From: a virus
Direction: 5' to 3' (one strand)
IMG/VR virus record: IMGVR_UViG_3300028558_000003
Span: 1 to 61,563 of that record
DNA: 61,563 nt
Made by a program: the position numbers and the translations under genes. Below the pieces are notes generated by a model. The model saw only the letters and a list, made by a program, of their open reading frames with translations. It did no database searches and was not told the DNA's origin. How positions within the stretch are numbered: the first letter of the stretch is position 1; every line of letters starts with the position of its first letter. Positions 45,516 to 55,600 of this stretch are shown piece by piece.

Positions 45516-47795
45516 ATGGCTCTCAGCGGAAATGTCGCCACGATCAATCCGAAGGACGTGCAGGTGCCGTCGAGCGCGGACGCTCCGGCCCCGGTGAAGG
45601 TCATCAAAGCGGATGATCTGCGCACGGTCGGCGACAAGCTGTCCACGCTGTTCATCCAGTTCAAGAACGACCGGCGCATCGCCGAGCTGCGCTGGCTGCG
45701 CAACCAGCGCCAGTATCTCGGGATCTACGACCCGGACATCGACAAGGACATGAGCCCGTCGCGGTCCAAGGCGTACCCCAGAGTAACCCGGATAAAGTGC
45801 GTCTCCGTGGTCTCCCGCCTGATGAACCTGATGTTCCAAGGCGAGGATCGCAACTGGGTGATCAAGGCCAGCCCGAGCCCGGACCTGTCGCAGGCCGACG
45901 CCGAGAAGGCCATCGCCGACGCCATGGGAGAGGCGAAGGAGGACGGCGAGCAGCCAGAGATCGACGACGACTTCGTGGACGCCGCGATCCAGAAGATGGC
46001 CGACAAGCGCGCCCAGCAGCTCATGACCCTGATCGACGACCAGCTGCAGGAGATAGGCGGCGACCAGACGCAGGACTTCGTGTCGCTCAACCGCTCGGTC
46101 GTGCGCTCCGGCGTTCAGTACGGCCTCGGCGTGCTGCGCGGCCCGTTCGCCCGCGAGTGCAAGAAGGTCATCGTCAAGGTCGATCCGATCACCAAGACGC
46201 CGAAGGTCACCACCAAGACCTATTACAAGCCGCTCATGGAGTTCACGACCGTCTGGGACTATTATCCCGACATGGCCGCGAAGCGCCTGCGTGACGGCGA
46301 CGGACACTTCATCCGCAAGGTCATGTCGCGCAGCCAAGTCTACGCGCTGGCCCGCCGCCCGGACTTCCTCGCTGACCAGATCAAGACCTACCTGACCGAC
46401 CACCCGGTCGGAAACTACAAGGAGGTCGAGTTCGAGATGGAGCTTCGCACCATGGGTGTGAAGGTCAACGTCAACGAAATGAAGATGGACAGCAACAAAT
46501 ACGAGGTGATTTGCTGGCACGGGCCGCTGTCCGGCAGCTATCTCTCGATGTGTGGCGTCAACGTGTCCGAAGACAAGATGGCCGACGAGATCGACGCCGA
46601 GGTGTGGATGATCGCGGGCAACATCATCAAGGCCACGATCAACCCGTGGGTCAACATCGACGCCGAAGTCCAGACCATCCACCCGTTCCTGTTCGACGAG
46701 GACGACACCAGCCCAGTCGGGCAGGGCCTGCCGACGATCATGCGCGACAGCCAGATGGCGATCAGCGCCTCGACCCGCATGATGCTCGACAACGCCTCGG
46801 TGGTGTGCGGGCCGCAGCTGGAGCTGAACACCGACCTGCTCCGGCTCGATCAGGACCTCACATCCACGACCGCATACAAGATCTGGTATCGCACCGGCAC
46901 CGGGCAGGAAGCCCAGTTCCCGGCTGTCCGAGACATCAAGATCGAGAGCCATCTGGCAGAGCTGCAGTCTGTGGTGACCATGTTCATGGGCTTCGCGGAC
47001 AATGAGACCTTCGTGGGTCCGTCCACGGGCGGCGACATGGACAACACGCCAAGCGAGCCGATGCGAACCGCCGCTGGCGCGTCGATGCTGCGCGGGCAGG
47101 AAGCGCTTCCCTTCAAGGACATCGTCCGCAACTTCGACCGCTTCACCGAGAGCGTGATCCAGAGCCTGATCATCTTCAACCGCAAGTTCAACCCGGACGA
47201 GCCCGGCGTGGCCGACTACAACGTGATCGCGCGCGGCGCGACCTCGCTGGTCGCCAAGGAAGTTCGCGGCATGCAGGTTGACCAGTTGGCCCAGACGCTG
47301 CAGCCCGAAGAGCGCGATCATGTTGACATGCGCAAGCTGGTCACGGCGCGCATGGGCACGCGTGATCTTCTCGACATGCTCTTGCCAGAAGACGTTGTCG
47401 AGCGTAATCAGGCACAGAAGGCTCAGCAGGCGCAGACACAGCAAGAGCTGGCCGACGAGCTTCAGAAGGCCAACGCGAGGAAGCTGCTCGCCGACGCCTT
47501 CAAGAACATTGCGCAGGGTAACAAGAACTCTGCGATGGCGGATGCGGCGAGCGTCAAGTCGGCGCTCGACCTGCTCGAACAGGGGATTACAGATGTCGGC
47601 GCGCACCAGTCTGGAATACAAAGTGGAGCGGCTGGCCCAGCTGATGGAGGGGTTGGCGGCGGCGCAGGGCTCGCCGGGGCACAGCCTGCTGCTGGAGCTG
47701 CTGGAGCTGGAGCTGGAGCGGTCCAAGGACTTGATGGTCAAGTGCAAGCCGGAGGACTTCCCCCGGCTGCAGGGGGAGGCGGTGGCCTACAGTAA
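45516..47795 (+). CDS. Portal protein
   Basis: 759 residues from ATG 45516, with AGGTGA upstream; GTG 45507 overlapping the terminase stop is the alternative. Typical podoviral portal features: LSTLFIQFKNDRRIAELRWLRNQRQYLG at the N-terminus, the wing/stem region with TTAYKIWYRTGTGQEAQFPAV and SEPMRTAAGASMLRGQ, and a helical clip and barrel near 600-690 (RNQAQKAQQAQTQQELADELQKANA). The last 68 residues are Gly/Ala-rich because another gene overlaps them in a different frame. It forms the dodecameric DNA channel of the head. Confidence 0.9.
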   Translation: MALSGNVATINPKDVQVPSSADAPAPVKVIKADDLRTVGDKLSTLFIQFKNDRRIAELRWLRNQRQYLGIYDPDIDKDMSPSRSKAYPRVTRIKCVSVVSRLMNLMFQGEDRNWVIKASPSPDLSQADAEKAIADAMGEAKEDGEQPEIDDDFVDAAIQKMADKRAQQLMTLIDDQLQEIGGDQTQDFVSLNRSVVRSGVQYGLGVLRGPFARECKKVIVKVDPITKTPKVTTKTYYKPLMEFTTVWDYYPDMAAKRLRDGDGHFIRKVMSRSQVYALARRPDFLADQIKTYLTDHPVGNYKEVEFEMELRTMGVKVNVNEMKMDSNKYEVICWHGPLSGSYLSMCGVNVSEDKMADEIDAEVWMIAGNIIKATINPWVNIDAEVQTIHPFLFDEDDTSPVGQGLPTIMRDSQMAISASTRMMLDNASVVCGPQLELNTDLLRLDQDLTSTTAYKIWYRTGTGQEAQFPAVRDIKIESHLAELQSVVTMFMGFADNETFVGPSTGGDMDNTPSEPMRTAAGASMLRGQEALPFKDIVRNFDRFTESVIQSLIIFNRKFNPDEPGVADYNVIARGATSLVAKEVRGMQVDQLAQTLQPEERDHVDMRKLVTARMGTRDLLDMLLPEDVVERNQAQKAQQAQTQQELADELQKANARKLLADAFKNIAQGNKNSAMADAASVKSALDLLEQGITDVGAHQSGIQSGAAGPADGGVGGGAGLAGAQPAAGAAGAGAGAVQGLDGQVQAGGLPPAAGGGGGLQ

Positions 47796-47880
47796 CCTGA
47801 TCCGCACGCTGACCCAGCGACCGATCCCCGGAGCCCTGCAGCGCAGGGCCGGACCCAAGCCAGACTATGAGTTACTCTAA
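47593..47880 (+). CDS. Small overprinted protein at the portal 3' end
   Basis: 95 residues from ATG 47593 (AGGGG upstream), overlapping the portal by 203 bp in another frame. Helical (LEYKVERLAQLMEGLAAAQ, SLLLELLELELERSKDLMVKCKPEDFPRLQGEAVAYSNLIRTLTQ), ending PKPDYELL. Small coiled-coil proteins at this position are known in related gene orders; scaffold or head assembly is a guess. Confidence 0.7.
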   Translation: MSARTSLEYKVERLAQLMEGLAAAQGSPGHSLLLELLELELERSKDLMVKCKPEDFPRLQGEAVAYSNLIRTLTQRPIPGALQRRAGPKPDYELL

Positions 47881-47894
47881 ACCGAAGGTGCAAA

Positions 47895-48833
47895 ATGACG
47901 ACGCAGACCCTGCAGGCCACCGAGACTGAAGCCGCCGCCCAGACCACCGAAGAGGACGTGTTCTCCAAGGCGTTCGATGACCTCGCGGCGCTCGCCGCCA
48001 AGGGGGAAGAGCCGCCCAAGGCAGCTCCTGTCGAGACCCCGGCCCCCGCTGCCGAGGCTCCCAAGCCGGTCGAAGGCGCTCCGGTCGAGCAGACCGAGTT
48101 CGTGGACCCGGCTGCCGCCGCTGCGGTCGAAGGCGCTCCCGCCGCTGAGGCTCCCAAGCCTGTCGAGCCCGCTCTGACCGACGAAGAGCTGGTCAAGCGT
48201 CTGGGTAACCTGATCGGTCGCGCTCCGGTCGAGACGCCTGCGGCCCCTGCGCCCGCTCCGGCTGCGCCGCAGGACACTCCGATTGTCCCGCCGCAGTTCA
48301 CGCAGGACGAGATCTCGGCGATCACCCAGTACGAGGCTGACTTTCCCGATGTTTCGCGCGCCGAGCAGCTGAAGCGTCGCGCCGAAAACAACGTGCTCGT
48401 CCAGCATGTCTTCAAGGAGTTCAGCAAGGCGCTTCAGACCCGCGACGAAGCGATCCAGATGCTGCTGGAGCGCACCCAGCTCGCTGACCTGAAAGAGGCT
48501 GTGCCCACTTACAGCGCAACTTTGCGCGATAACGTCGTGAAGTGGGTCGAACAGCAGCCTGCCTACTTGAAACACGCATACAACAGTGTTATCCAGAGTG
48601 GAACGGCGGAAGAGGTCACCGATCTCATTCACCGATACGAGCAGGCCAACGGGAAGCCTGCAGCTGCTCCGGCAGCTGTGGTTACCCAGAAGCCCGCGAC
48701 CGAGCTGCCTGCGGCCACCAAACAAGCGGTGGCGGCGCTGGCCCCAGTCGGATCGAAGCGCTCGACGGTTGTTCAGGGGTTGCCTCAGACGTTTGAGGAC
48801 GCCTTCGACACCTTCGCCAAAATGCCTTCTTGA
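47895..48833 (+). CDS. Scaffold protein candidate
   Basis: 312 residues, AAGGTG upstream. N-terminal 140 residues are Ala/Pro/Glu low complexity (PVETPAPAAEAPKPVEGAPVE); 145-250 are charged helix (EISAITQYEADFPDVSRAEQLKRRAENNVLVQHVFKEF); the end is helical. Acidic, helical, between portal and capsid: the usual place and composition of a scaffold. No capsid protease was seen. Confidence 0.72.
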   Translation: MTTQTLQATETEAAAQTTEEDVFSKAFDDLAALAAKGEEPPKAAPVETPAPAAEAPKPVEGAPVEQTEFVDPAAAAAVEGAPAAEAPKPVEPALTDEELVKRLGNLIGRAPVETPAAPAPAPAAPQDTPIVPPQFTQDEISAITQYEADFPDVSRAEQLKRRAENNVLVQHVFKEFSKALQTRDEAIQMLLERTQLADLKEAVPTYSATLRDNVVKWVEQQPAYLKHAYNSVIQSGTAEEVTDLIHRYEQANGKPAAAPAAVVTQKPATELPAATKQAVAALAPVGSKRSTVVQGLPQTFEDAFDTFAKMPS

Positions 48834-48851
48834 GCCTAAACGGAGCCAGAA

Positions 48852-49925
48852 ATGAACATCACCAGCTATGGCGATATTTCGCCCGCAGTCGCCGCCTACG
48901 CCGTGGTCAAGATGCTGACCCGCGCTATCCCGTACCTGCACATCGAAAAGTTCGGCCAGACCTACCCGCTGCCGACCAATTCGACGCAGACCGCCAAGTT
49001 CCGCCGATACTTCCTGCAGGGCGCAGGTGGTTCTGCCGGTACGAACACCCCCGGCTCGGCCTTCTACATCCCGCTCGCGACCACGCCGCTGGTCGAAGGC
49101 GTGACCCCGAACGGCAGCATGCTGGCCAATCAGGACTACACGGTCCAGCTGCAGCAGTTCGGCGACTTCACCTCGCTGACCGATGTCATTCAGGACACCC
49201 ACACCGACCCGATCTTGGCCCAGATGACCGAGATCCTCGGTGAGCAGGCTGCCGCGACGCTGGAGACCATCCGCTTCAACGTCCTGAAGGCCGGTCTCAA
49301 CGTGTTCTACGCGCAGGCCGTCGCCTCCCGCTCCCTGATCGTTGCGCCCATCGCGCTGTCCGATCAGCGCAAGGTGACCACGGCTCTGAACCGTCAGAAC
49401 GCCAAGAAGATCACGCAGGTGGTCGGCTCGACGGCGAACTACGGTACGAAGTCGGTCGAAGCGTCGTACATGGCGATCTGCCACCCGGATCTCGAAAGCG
49501 ATCTCCGCAATGTCCCCGGCTTCAAGGTCGTGGCGGATTACGGTCCCCACACCTCGCCGTTCGAGGGCGAAATCGGCTCGCTGGAGCAGGTCCGCTATCT
49601 GACCTCGACCGTGTTCACCCCGTGGACCGACGCTGGCGCGGTGATCGCTTCGTTCACCGGCACGGCGCTGACCCCGGCGACGGCTGGCCGTTCGACGGGC
49701 GGCGTCAACCTCGACATCTACCCGATCCTGATCTTCGGTCGCGACGCCTTCGGCCTCGTCCCGCTCAAGGGCCACTCGGCGATGACCCCCATGGTCGTCA
49801 ACCCGAAGCCCGCCGCTGGCGATCCGCTCGGCCAGCGCGGCACGGTCGGCTGGAAGCTCTGGACCGGCACGGTCATCCTTCAGGACTTCTTCATGGGTCG
49901 TCTGGAAGTGGCCTGCACCGCCTGA
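48852..49925 (+). CDS. Major capsid protein, N4 gp56 type
   Basis: 357 residues. The pattern MLTRAIPYLHIEKFGQTYPLP...TAKFRRYF...LATTPLVEGVTPNG...YTVQLQQFGDFTSLTDVIQDTHTDPIL...LGEQAAATLETIRFNVL fits the N4-gp56 family of HK97-fold capsid proteins, including the length. It builds the icosahedral shell and is followed by a UUCG hairpin and a small decoration candidate. Confidence 0.9.
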   Translation: MNITSYGDISPAVAAYAVVKMLTRAIPYLHIEKFGQTYPLPTNSTQTAKFRRYFLQGAGGSAGTNTPGSAFYIPLATTPLVEGVTPNGSMLANQDYTVQLQQFGDFTSLTDVIQDTHTDPILAQMTEILGEQAAATLETIRFNVLKAGLNVFYAQAVASRSLIVAPIALSDQRKVTTALNRQNAKKITQVVGSTANYGTKSVEASYMAICHPDLESDLRNVPGFKVVADYGPHTSPFEGEIGSLEQVRYLTSTVFTPWTDAGAVIASFTGTALTPATAGRSTGGVNLDIYPILIFGRDAFGLVPLKGHSAMTPMVVNPKPAAGDPLGQRGTVGWKLWTGTVILQDFFMGRLEVACTA

Positions 49926-49928
49926 TGA

Positions 49929-49953
49929 GTGAGGGGGCTTCGGCCCCCATCAC
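49929..49953 (+). terminator. UUCG-tetraloop hairpin after the capsid gene
   Basis: GGGGGC TTCG GCCCCC (49933-49948) extended by GTGA / TCAC. No U-tract; very stable. It may protect the abundant capsid mRNA or reduce read-through. Confidence 0.6.
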
Positions 49954-49983
49954 TTCACCCAACAGCTTCTCAGGAGATTTGAC

Positions 49984-50376
49984 ATGACCGTCCGCGACCA
50001 GATTGACGTTAATATTCACGGCTCGTCCTTCCCCGGCACTTACGTCGGCTCGGGCACCCTCATCGGCAACGTGCGCAGCAGCGACGTGACGCGCACGCTG
50101 ACCGGCTACTTCACCTCGGACGGCAACGCCGTGGACATCCCGGTCGGCTTTGACCCGCATTGCGTCGAGTTCTTCGACGTGACCGATGTCACCGACTATT
50201 GCTGGCAGCGCGGCCTCCCGGCTGGCGACACCATCAAGACGGTGACCGCTGGCACCATGACCGTGGACACCGGCTCCGTGATCGTTGACACGGCCTTCGA
50301 TGGCCGCTCGACCGTCTCGCTGTCGGCTGCCGCCGCCTCGACCAGCAAGCTCTGGATCTTCAAGATCACCGGCTGA
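49984..50376 (+). CDS. Small beta-rich head protein, decoration candidate
   Basis: 130 residues, CAGGAGATTTGAC upstream. Beta-sandwich-like sequence (VGSGTLIGNVRSSDVTRTLTGYF, GFDPHCVEFFDVTDVTDYCWQRG, GTMTVDTGSVIVDTAF). Located directly after the capsid gene and before a terminator, as head decoration or fibre-like proteins often are. Family not recognised. Confidence 0.6.
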   Translation: MTVRDQIDVNIHGSSFPGTYVGSGTLIGNVRSSDVTRTLTGYFTSDGNAVDIPVGFDPHCVEFFDVTDVTDYCWQRGLPAGDTIKTVTAGTMTVDTGSVIVDTAFDGRSTVSLSAAAASTSKLWIFKITG

Positions 50377-50400
50377 TCCTCCCCGAGCCGTTGTAACTAT

Positions 50401-50428
50401 GGGGTGGAGAGATCCACCCCTATTTTTT
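50401..50428 (+). terminator. Rho-independent terminator inside the structural arm
   Basis: 8-bp stem GGGGTGGA / TCCACCCC, loop GAGA, followed by TATTTTTT. It lies after capsid and decoration genes and before the adaptor genes, so it would lower transcription of the downstream genes relative to capsid. Confidence 0.85.
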
Positions 50429-50439
50429 AGGAGGGTCTT

Positions 50440-50697
50440 ATGGGTGACTGTGCACGGATCGAACGCCTGACCAACGGCTACCTCATCCGTGTGGATGACC
50501 CGAAGATCAAGAAGGCGAACCAGAGCCGCTCGCCGGACGACAACAAGCCTTGGAAAGACCCCGAGCGCGAGTTCGTGTTCAAGAACATCGACGAAGTGCT
50601 CGCGTGGCTGAAAGCCAACCTCGACAAAGCCTTGCCGGAGGATGACTACGTTTCCGCGTTTAACGCAGCTGTAATGGAGGAAGATGACGATGAGTGA
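50440..50697 (+). CDS. Small protein, unknown
   Basis: 85 residues, TAGGAGGGTCTT ribosome binding site immediately after the terminator. Mixed charge, with KNIDEVLAWLKANLDKALPEDDYVSAFNAAVMEEDDDE at the C-terminus. Helical and acidic. Overlaps the next gene by 8 bp. Confidence 0.62.
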   Translation: MGDCARIERLTNGYLIRVDDPKIKKANQSRSPDDNKPWKDPEREFVFKNIDEVLAWLKANLDKALPEDDYVSAFNAAVMEEDDDE

Positions 50698-51073
50698 GCA
50701 TGACGAAGACACCTTTCTGGTCGAAGACGACAGCGTTGTCGCCAAGCCCAAGCGCCGCGCCGCGCCCAAGGCGGACCCGAAGGCCGTGCCGAAGCTGGCC
50801 CCTGCGGCGTCCACGGAGCAGATGACCCGGATCACCATCGAGAAGAACGACACCATCCCGCCCAGCGGCCTGTCGATTGGCCTCAATGGTCGCCAGTGGC
50901 TCGTCAAGCCCGGCAAGCCGGTCGATGTGCCGCCCGGCATTCTGGAGGTGCTCGACAACGCGATCTATTCCGCGCCGGTCGTGGACCCTGACACGCTCAA
51001 GGTCATTGATTACGAAGACCGTCTGCGCTATCCCTATCGTATCTTGAAGGACACCAGCAAACAGGCGGCGTGA
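50690..51073 (+). CDS. Head-associated protein, unknown
   Basis: 127 residues from ATG 50690, with GGAGG nine bases upstream (ATG 50684 is too close). Acidic N-terminus, Lys/Ala/Pro linker (PKRRAAPKADPKAVPKLAP), then a C-terminal domain with TRITIEKNDTIPPSGLSIGLNGRQWLVKPGKPVDVPPGILEVLDNAI that is a recurring element of small head proteins in podoviruses. Function unknown. Confidence 0.62.
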   Translation: MSEHDEDTFLVEDDSVVAKPKRRAAPKADPKAVPKLAPAASTEQMTRITIEKNDTIPPSGLSIGLNGRQWLVKPGKPVDVPPGILEVLDNAIYSAPVVDPDTLKVIDYEDRLRYPYRILKDTSKQAA

Positions 51074-51074
51074 C

Positions 51075-51833
51075 ATGAACCTCGGAGAGTTGCTGGAAGA
51101 GCTTCGGGAAAACATCCTGAACGACAGATCCAACCAAGTCTCCGGGCCTTCGGACTACCTGTGGTCCGACAGCACGCTGATCCGCTACATCAACGAGGCC
51201 CAGCGGCGATTTGCCCGTTTGGGCCTCGTTTTGCGTGACGCCACCACCCCGCAGTGCTGCACCGTCGCTCTGGCCTTGAACACGGTCAATTACGTGCTCG
51301 ATCCCTCGGTGGTGGCCGTGCTGTCCGCGAAATATCCGCTCGATCCCGGTGATCTGGCGCGCGCCGGGCACGCGGCGCTCGGCACCTACAACACCCCGGA
51401 CCCCTATTTCTTCAATCCGACCTACCTGTCCAACCTGCCGCCCGGCAAGGTGATGGCGTGGTCCACCGATGAGCAGGTCTCAGCCGACGACAACGGCTCG
51501 ATGTCTGTGGTTACTATGAGGGTCTATCCTGCCCCCATCGACCCGTTCGCGACCTCGCTGCAGCTGCGCGTCGCGCGCCTGCCGCTGGACAAGCTCTGCG
51601 ACATGGAGGACGTGCCGGAGATCCCCGAGGATCACCACATTGACATGCTCGACTGGGCCGCGTACCGAGCGCTGCGCGTGGTCGATCATGACAAGGGTGA
51701 CCCGGAGCGCGCCGCCGAGTTCAAGCAGTCGTTCGCGGACCACGTCGAAGAGGCCAAGAAGGCTGCCCAGCTGAAAATGTTCGTCCCCATGCAGTGGGGC
51801 TTCGGACGCAACGGATTTACGTGGGAGCGCTGA
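51075..51833 (+). CDS. Head-tail adaptor protein
   Basis: 252 residues. LGELLEELRENILNDRS...YLWSDSTLIRYINEAQRRFARLGLVLRD is the typical start of phage adaptor proteins (DUF6682-type), and the body (VYPAPIDPFATSLQLRVARLPL, EIPEDHHIDMLDWAAYRALRVVDHD) agrees. It would bind under the portal to link head and tail. Confidence 0.75.
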   Translation: MNLGELLEELRENILNDRSNQVSGPSDYLWSDSTLIRYINEAQRRFARLGLVLRDATTPQCCTVALALNTVNYVLDPSVVAVLSAKYPLDPGDLARAGHAALGTYNTPDPYFFNPTYLSNLPPGKVMAWSTDEQVSADDNGSMSVVTMRVYPAPIDPFATSLQLRVARLPLDKLCDMEDVPEIPEDHHIDMLDWAAYRALRVVDHDKGDPERAAEFKQSFADHVEEAKKAAQLKMFVPMQWGFGRNGFTWER

Positions 51834-51834
51834 G

Positions 51835-52677
51835 ATGGCCAAGATCATGACTGTCGGGGACGGGAGCGATTACGCCGCCAAGCTCCCTCCACTGGTTACC
51901 CAGAATGCGCCCCAGACGCCGGGCGCTCCCGCAGCGGCTCCGGTCGCTCCAGTGGCCCCGGCTCCGGTCGCTCCCGCAGCGGCTGCCCCTGCGCCTGCAG
52001 CACCTGCACAATCGTTCTGGAAGAGCGCTCCGCCTGTCGATCCGTACTGGGCCAATGCCCAGCGACTGGCTGCGCTCGGCTTTGGCAACATCGGTCAGGG
52101 CAACGTGGCGGCTGGCGTCGGCAACCTGCTCGGCTCGGCTGAACAGACCGGCGCTGGCGTGGTCATGAACGCTGCCCGCCCGCTCTACGACGCGGCGAAA
52201 GGCGCGAACACCGTCGTCCGTGGCCTGTTCGGAGGCGGCGATGCTGCGGCTGCTCCTGCAGCTCCTGTCGCTCCGGTGGCCCCGGCTGCTCCTGCAGCTC
52301 CTGCAGCTCCTGCGGCTGTGGCCGGTGCCGTTCCTGCCGCTGACGGCCTACACCCCGTGGCTGCCGCGCATCTGGCGCTGCCGCGTGAGCAGTTCGCTGC
52401 GGCGCTCGACGGCATGTCCCCGCGTCAGATACAGGCGCTGATGGGCGTCATGCCGAAGGCGACCCCGCTGACGCAGGAAGAGCAGATGAAGGGCGTGCTG
52501 TTTAATAACATGACGGATCAGCTCCGTGCAGAGCTGGCGCACGCCAAGACGCTCCCTGCAGACCAGCAAGGCGCTGCCGAGCTTGCGGCCCACGAGAAGT
52601 ACAGCAAGGGCTTGCTCTCCGCGTCCACCCAAGGCATGGGTGTGTTCAACCCCGCAGCTGGGCTCGTCCAACCGTAA
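51835..52677 (+). CDS. Ala/Pro-rich virion protein
   Basis: 280 residues, start two bases after the adaptor stop. Two Ala/Pro runs of APVAP type (about 30-60 and 135-165) flank a hydrophobic segment with NAQRLAALGFGNIGQGNVAAGVGNLLG and a helical C-terminus (LPREQFAAALDGMSPRQIQALMGVM). Likely an internal or ejected virion protein beside the giant one. Confidence 0.6.
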   Translation: MAKIMTVGDGSDYAAKLPPLVTQNAPQTPGAPAAAPVAPVAPAPVAPAAAAPAPAAPAQSFWKSAPPVDPYWANAQRLAALGFGNIGQGNVAAGVGNLLGSAEQTGAGVVMNAARPLYDAAKGANTVVRGLFGGGDAAAAPAAPVAPVAPAAPAAPAAPAAVAGAVPAADGLHPVAAAHLALPREQFAAALDGMSPRQIQALMGVMPKATPLTQEEQMKGVLFNNMTDQLRAELAHAKTLPADQQGAAELAAHEKYSKGLLSASTQGMGVFNPAAGLVQP

Positions 52678-52689
52678 TAAGGACCGCAA

Positions 52690-55600
52690 ATGGCCACGTA
52701 TGATCCGACTGACGCGCTGTCTGGCCTTCCCCCGCTCAGCGCTGCAGCTGGCGCGGCGGCGTATGCTCAGTCTGGAGCTGCGCCGCAAAAGTCATGGGCT
52801 CCTTGGGCGGCGCTGAAGGCAGGCACGCACGAGGCCCTCGGCGGCTTCGGTGGAGCGGCGCAGGCGCTCGGCACGGTGTGGGGCGTCCCCGGACTGGCCG
52901 ACGCCGGTCAGTCGTTCGCCCAGAGCCAGCAGCAGCACGCCACGGAAGCGGGCCGCTCGGATCTTGAAGGTAACCTGACGACGCCTGCGGGCATCGGCTA
53001 CAACGTCATCAAATCCCTGCCGTCTCTCGGCATGATGATCGGCTCTGCGGCCCTGACCGAAGGCGGCTCGCTCGCTGCCGGGCTTGAGCCCGCCGCCGCG
53101 CGCATCGCTGGCATGGTCGGAGCTGGCGCGTCCGCCTATCCGGGCGCTGTCGCTGGCAACGTCGCTGCAGCCACCAAGAACGGCCAGCAGCCGCTGACGC
53201 AGGAACAGGCCGCGACCTCCCTCGGCATGGGCGTGCCTGAAGCCGCCGTCATGTCCTATATGCCGTCCAGCCTGCTTGGCGTGCTCGAACACGGCGCGGC
53301 TGGCAAGATCGGCCAGCGCCTGCTGACCGGCGCTGGCGTCAACGCTGCGGTGGGTGGCGTGCAGTCCGGCCTGACCACGGCCATGACCGGCCTGATGGAC
53401 CCCGACAAGACGGTCGCCGAGCGCGCGCAGGACGTGGTCCAGTCCGCGCTGTCTGGCGGCATCATGGGCGGCGTCGTCGGTGGCGCGATCCATGCTGCGC
53501 GCCCGATGAAGCTCCCAACGGCCACCCCTGACGACACGCTCAAGAGCACCGTGGATCAGGCGCTTAACCAGCAGCAGCCCGGACAGCCTGCGGCTCCGAC
53601 CGGCTTGGCTGCTGTGCTGGCCGAGAAGGGTCAGACCAGCCTTGAAGGCAACGGCGTCAACGCGCCCATCGAGCCGACCCCGGAGCAGGCCCTGCGCGAG
53701 GCGCTTGGCGGATCTCCCATCGAAGGTGGCGAAGAGGGCGTCGCCCCGGCGTCGCCGCTGCCTATCGACCAGAACGCCGAACTCGCGCCGGGCGCACCGC
53801 CTGCGCCTCCGGTCCCCGAGCCGCTGCCGACCGTCGTCGGCCCGAAGGACGCCAGCGGCGCGGCCCAGATCGGCCTAGACCTCCCCGTGGATCGCGCTCC
53901 GAACGCCGAAGGCGAGGCCTCTCCGCTGCCGGGTGGACCGGCTCCTGACGACACGCAAGCGCGTCTGTGGACCGACAAGGAGATGGGCGCGCGGGTTCCC
54001 GCCGTCATCGACATGCGCAACAGCCTGCGCGAGCAGTTCACCAAGGGCCTGCGCGGCAAGCAGGACACGTCGTTCATCGACAATCTGGACGCGACGAACA
54101 CGCCGGAACTGGTCAAGGCCGTCAAGGATCAGGTCGCCGTCTACGACCGCGACAACGACGGCAAGCTGCCCGGCTGGTTCCAGAAGCTGTCCGACAGCCT
54201 TGGGGTGACCAAGGACGGCGCGAGCTTCGACCCGGTGCAGGAGCAGGCAGACCTGCAGGGTCAGGCTGCTGCGATCCGCGCCAAGGCCGACAAGGCGTAC
54301 AACGACCGCATGACCGGCAAGAGGCTTCAGCAGCTTGGCGCGGACACGCCTGCTGGCGCGAAGGAAGCTTCGCTGGCCAAGGACGCCCATGACGCGCAGA
54401 TCGCCAAGGCGGCGGATCTGGAGACGCAGGCTGCCGCGCTGCAGGACCACGTTGACGCCCACACGTCGGCTGACGCCCTGCCGGATCGCTACGCCCCGGA
54501 AGAGGTTCCTGACCCTGTCAAGAACCAAGGTCAGGACGTGGTGGACAAGTGGCAGCAGGCGAAGCTGTTCTCCAAGTCCGACGACCCGGTCGCCGCCAAG
54601 GCTGGCGATCTTGCCGCGAAGTTCATCGAGCAGGGCCGTTCCGCTATGGCCGACGCCCAGCTTGGCCGCGCCAACAAGGCGCAGCGCGCCAAGATCGAGG
54701 TCAAGAAGTCCGCGTCCCCGGCGCTGGACGAGCATCTGCGCGCCGCCGAGGACACCACCCAGCCGCAGGACGTGCAGGAGCAGCCCGAGGTTGACCGCGA
54801 GGCCGAGGCCCGCACCGCGAGTAACCCTGAGACGCCCGCCGAGACCGAAGCCGCTGTCACGCAGCCCGGCCCGCACCCTGTGGTCGAGCCCAAGGACATG
54901 TCGCCGGAAGCCCAGATGGTCGTTCGCGACAAGCTGACGCCCAAGGAGACTACTCCGGCTGCGCCAGTCGAGACCAAGTCCGACGCCATCAAGCGGATGC
55001 GCGCCCAGCGCGAGGACGCGACCAAGATCACCCCCGGCATGGAGCAGGCTGCGGCGCAGGAGCGCGCCGATTACGCCGCCCAGACGCAGGAGCAGCGCGC
55101 TCACCAGCGCGCCGTCGAGAACTTCGTGCGGCTGAAGCAGACCGAAGGCGCTCCGGTGTCCGACGCGGTCAAAAAAGCCGCGAACATGACGCCGGAAGTC
55201 GTCAAGACGCCGCCGATCACCAAGGCTGCGGACTTCGCTGCGTGGAAGGCCAAGCAGAGAGACGTGCTGAGCCGCATGGCTGAGCCGCTGACCCGCACGC
55301 AGGGCGACGTGGACATGGAGGGCATGATCTCGCACGGAGCCAGCTCCAAGGAGATCCTCGACCATCTGGCGCAGCATGGCGACACGCCGTTCGTCCAGCA
55401 GGTCGCGCGCATGCTGCGCCGCCTCGGACTGAAGTCCACGATCAGCTTTGAGGACCACCCGGACACGCTGCCTGCCGACCGCGCTGCGCTGGACAGCCAG
55501 AGCAGCCACGGCGAGCTGCAGGGCACCTATGACGAGAAGGTCGATCACGTTCGCATGATTTCTCGCAGCGACATGCAGGCCAACGTCCTGCACGAGCTGG

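Noticed and set aside
45501-47747. Antisense open frame of 748 codons opposite the portal
   Set aside because: Same reason: a shadow of a GC-rich coding sequence. It starts with a poly-Ser run that is just the complement of the overprinted Leu/Glu codons.
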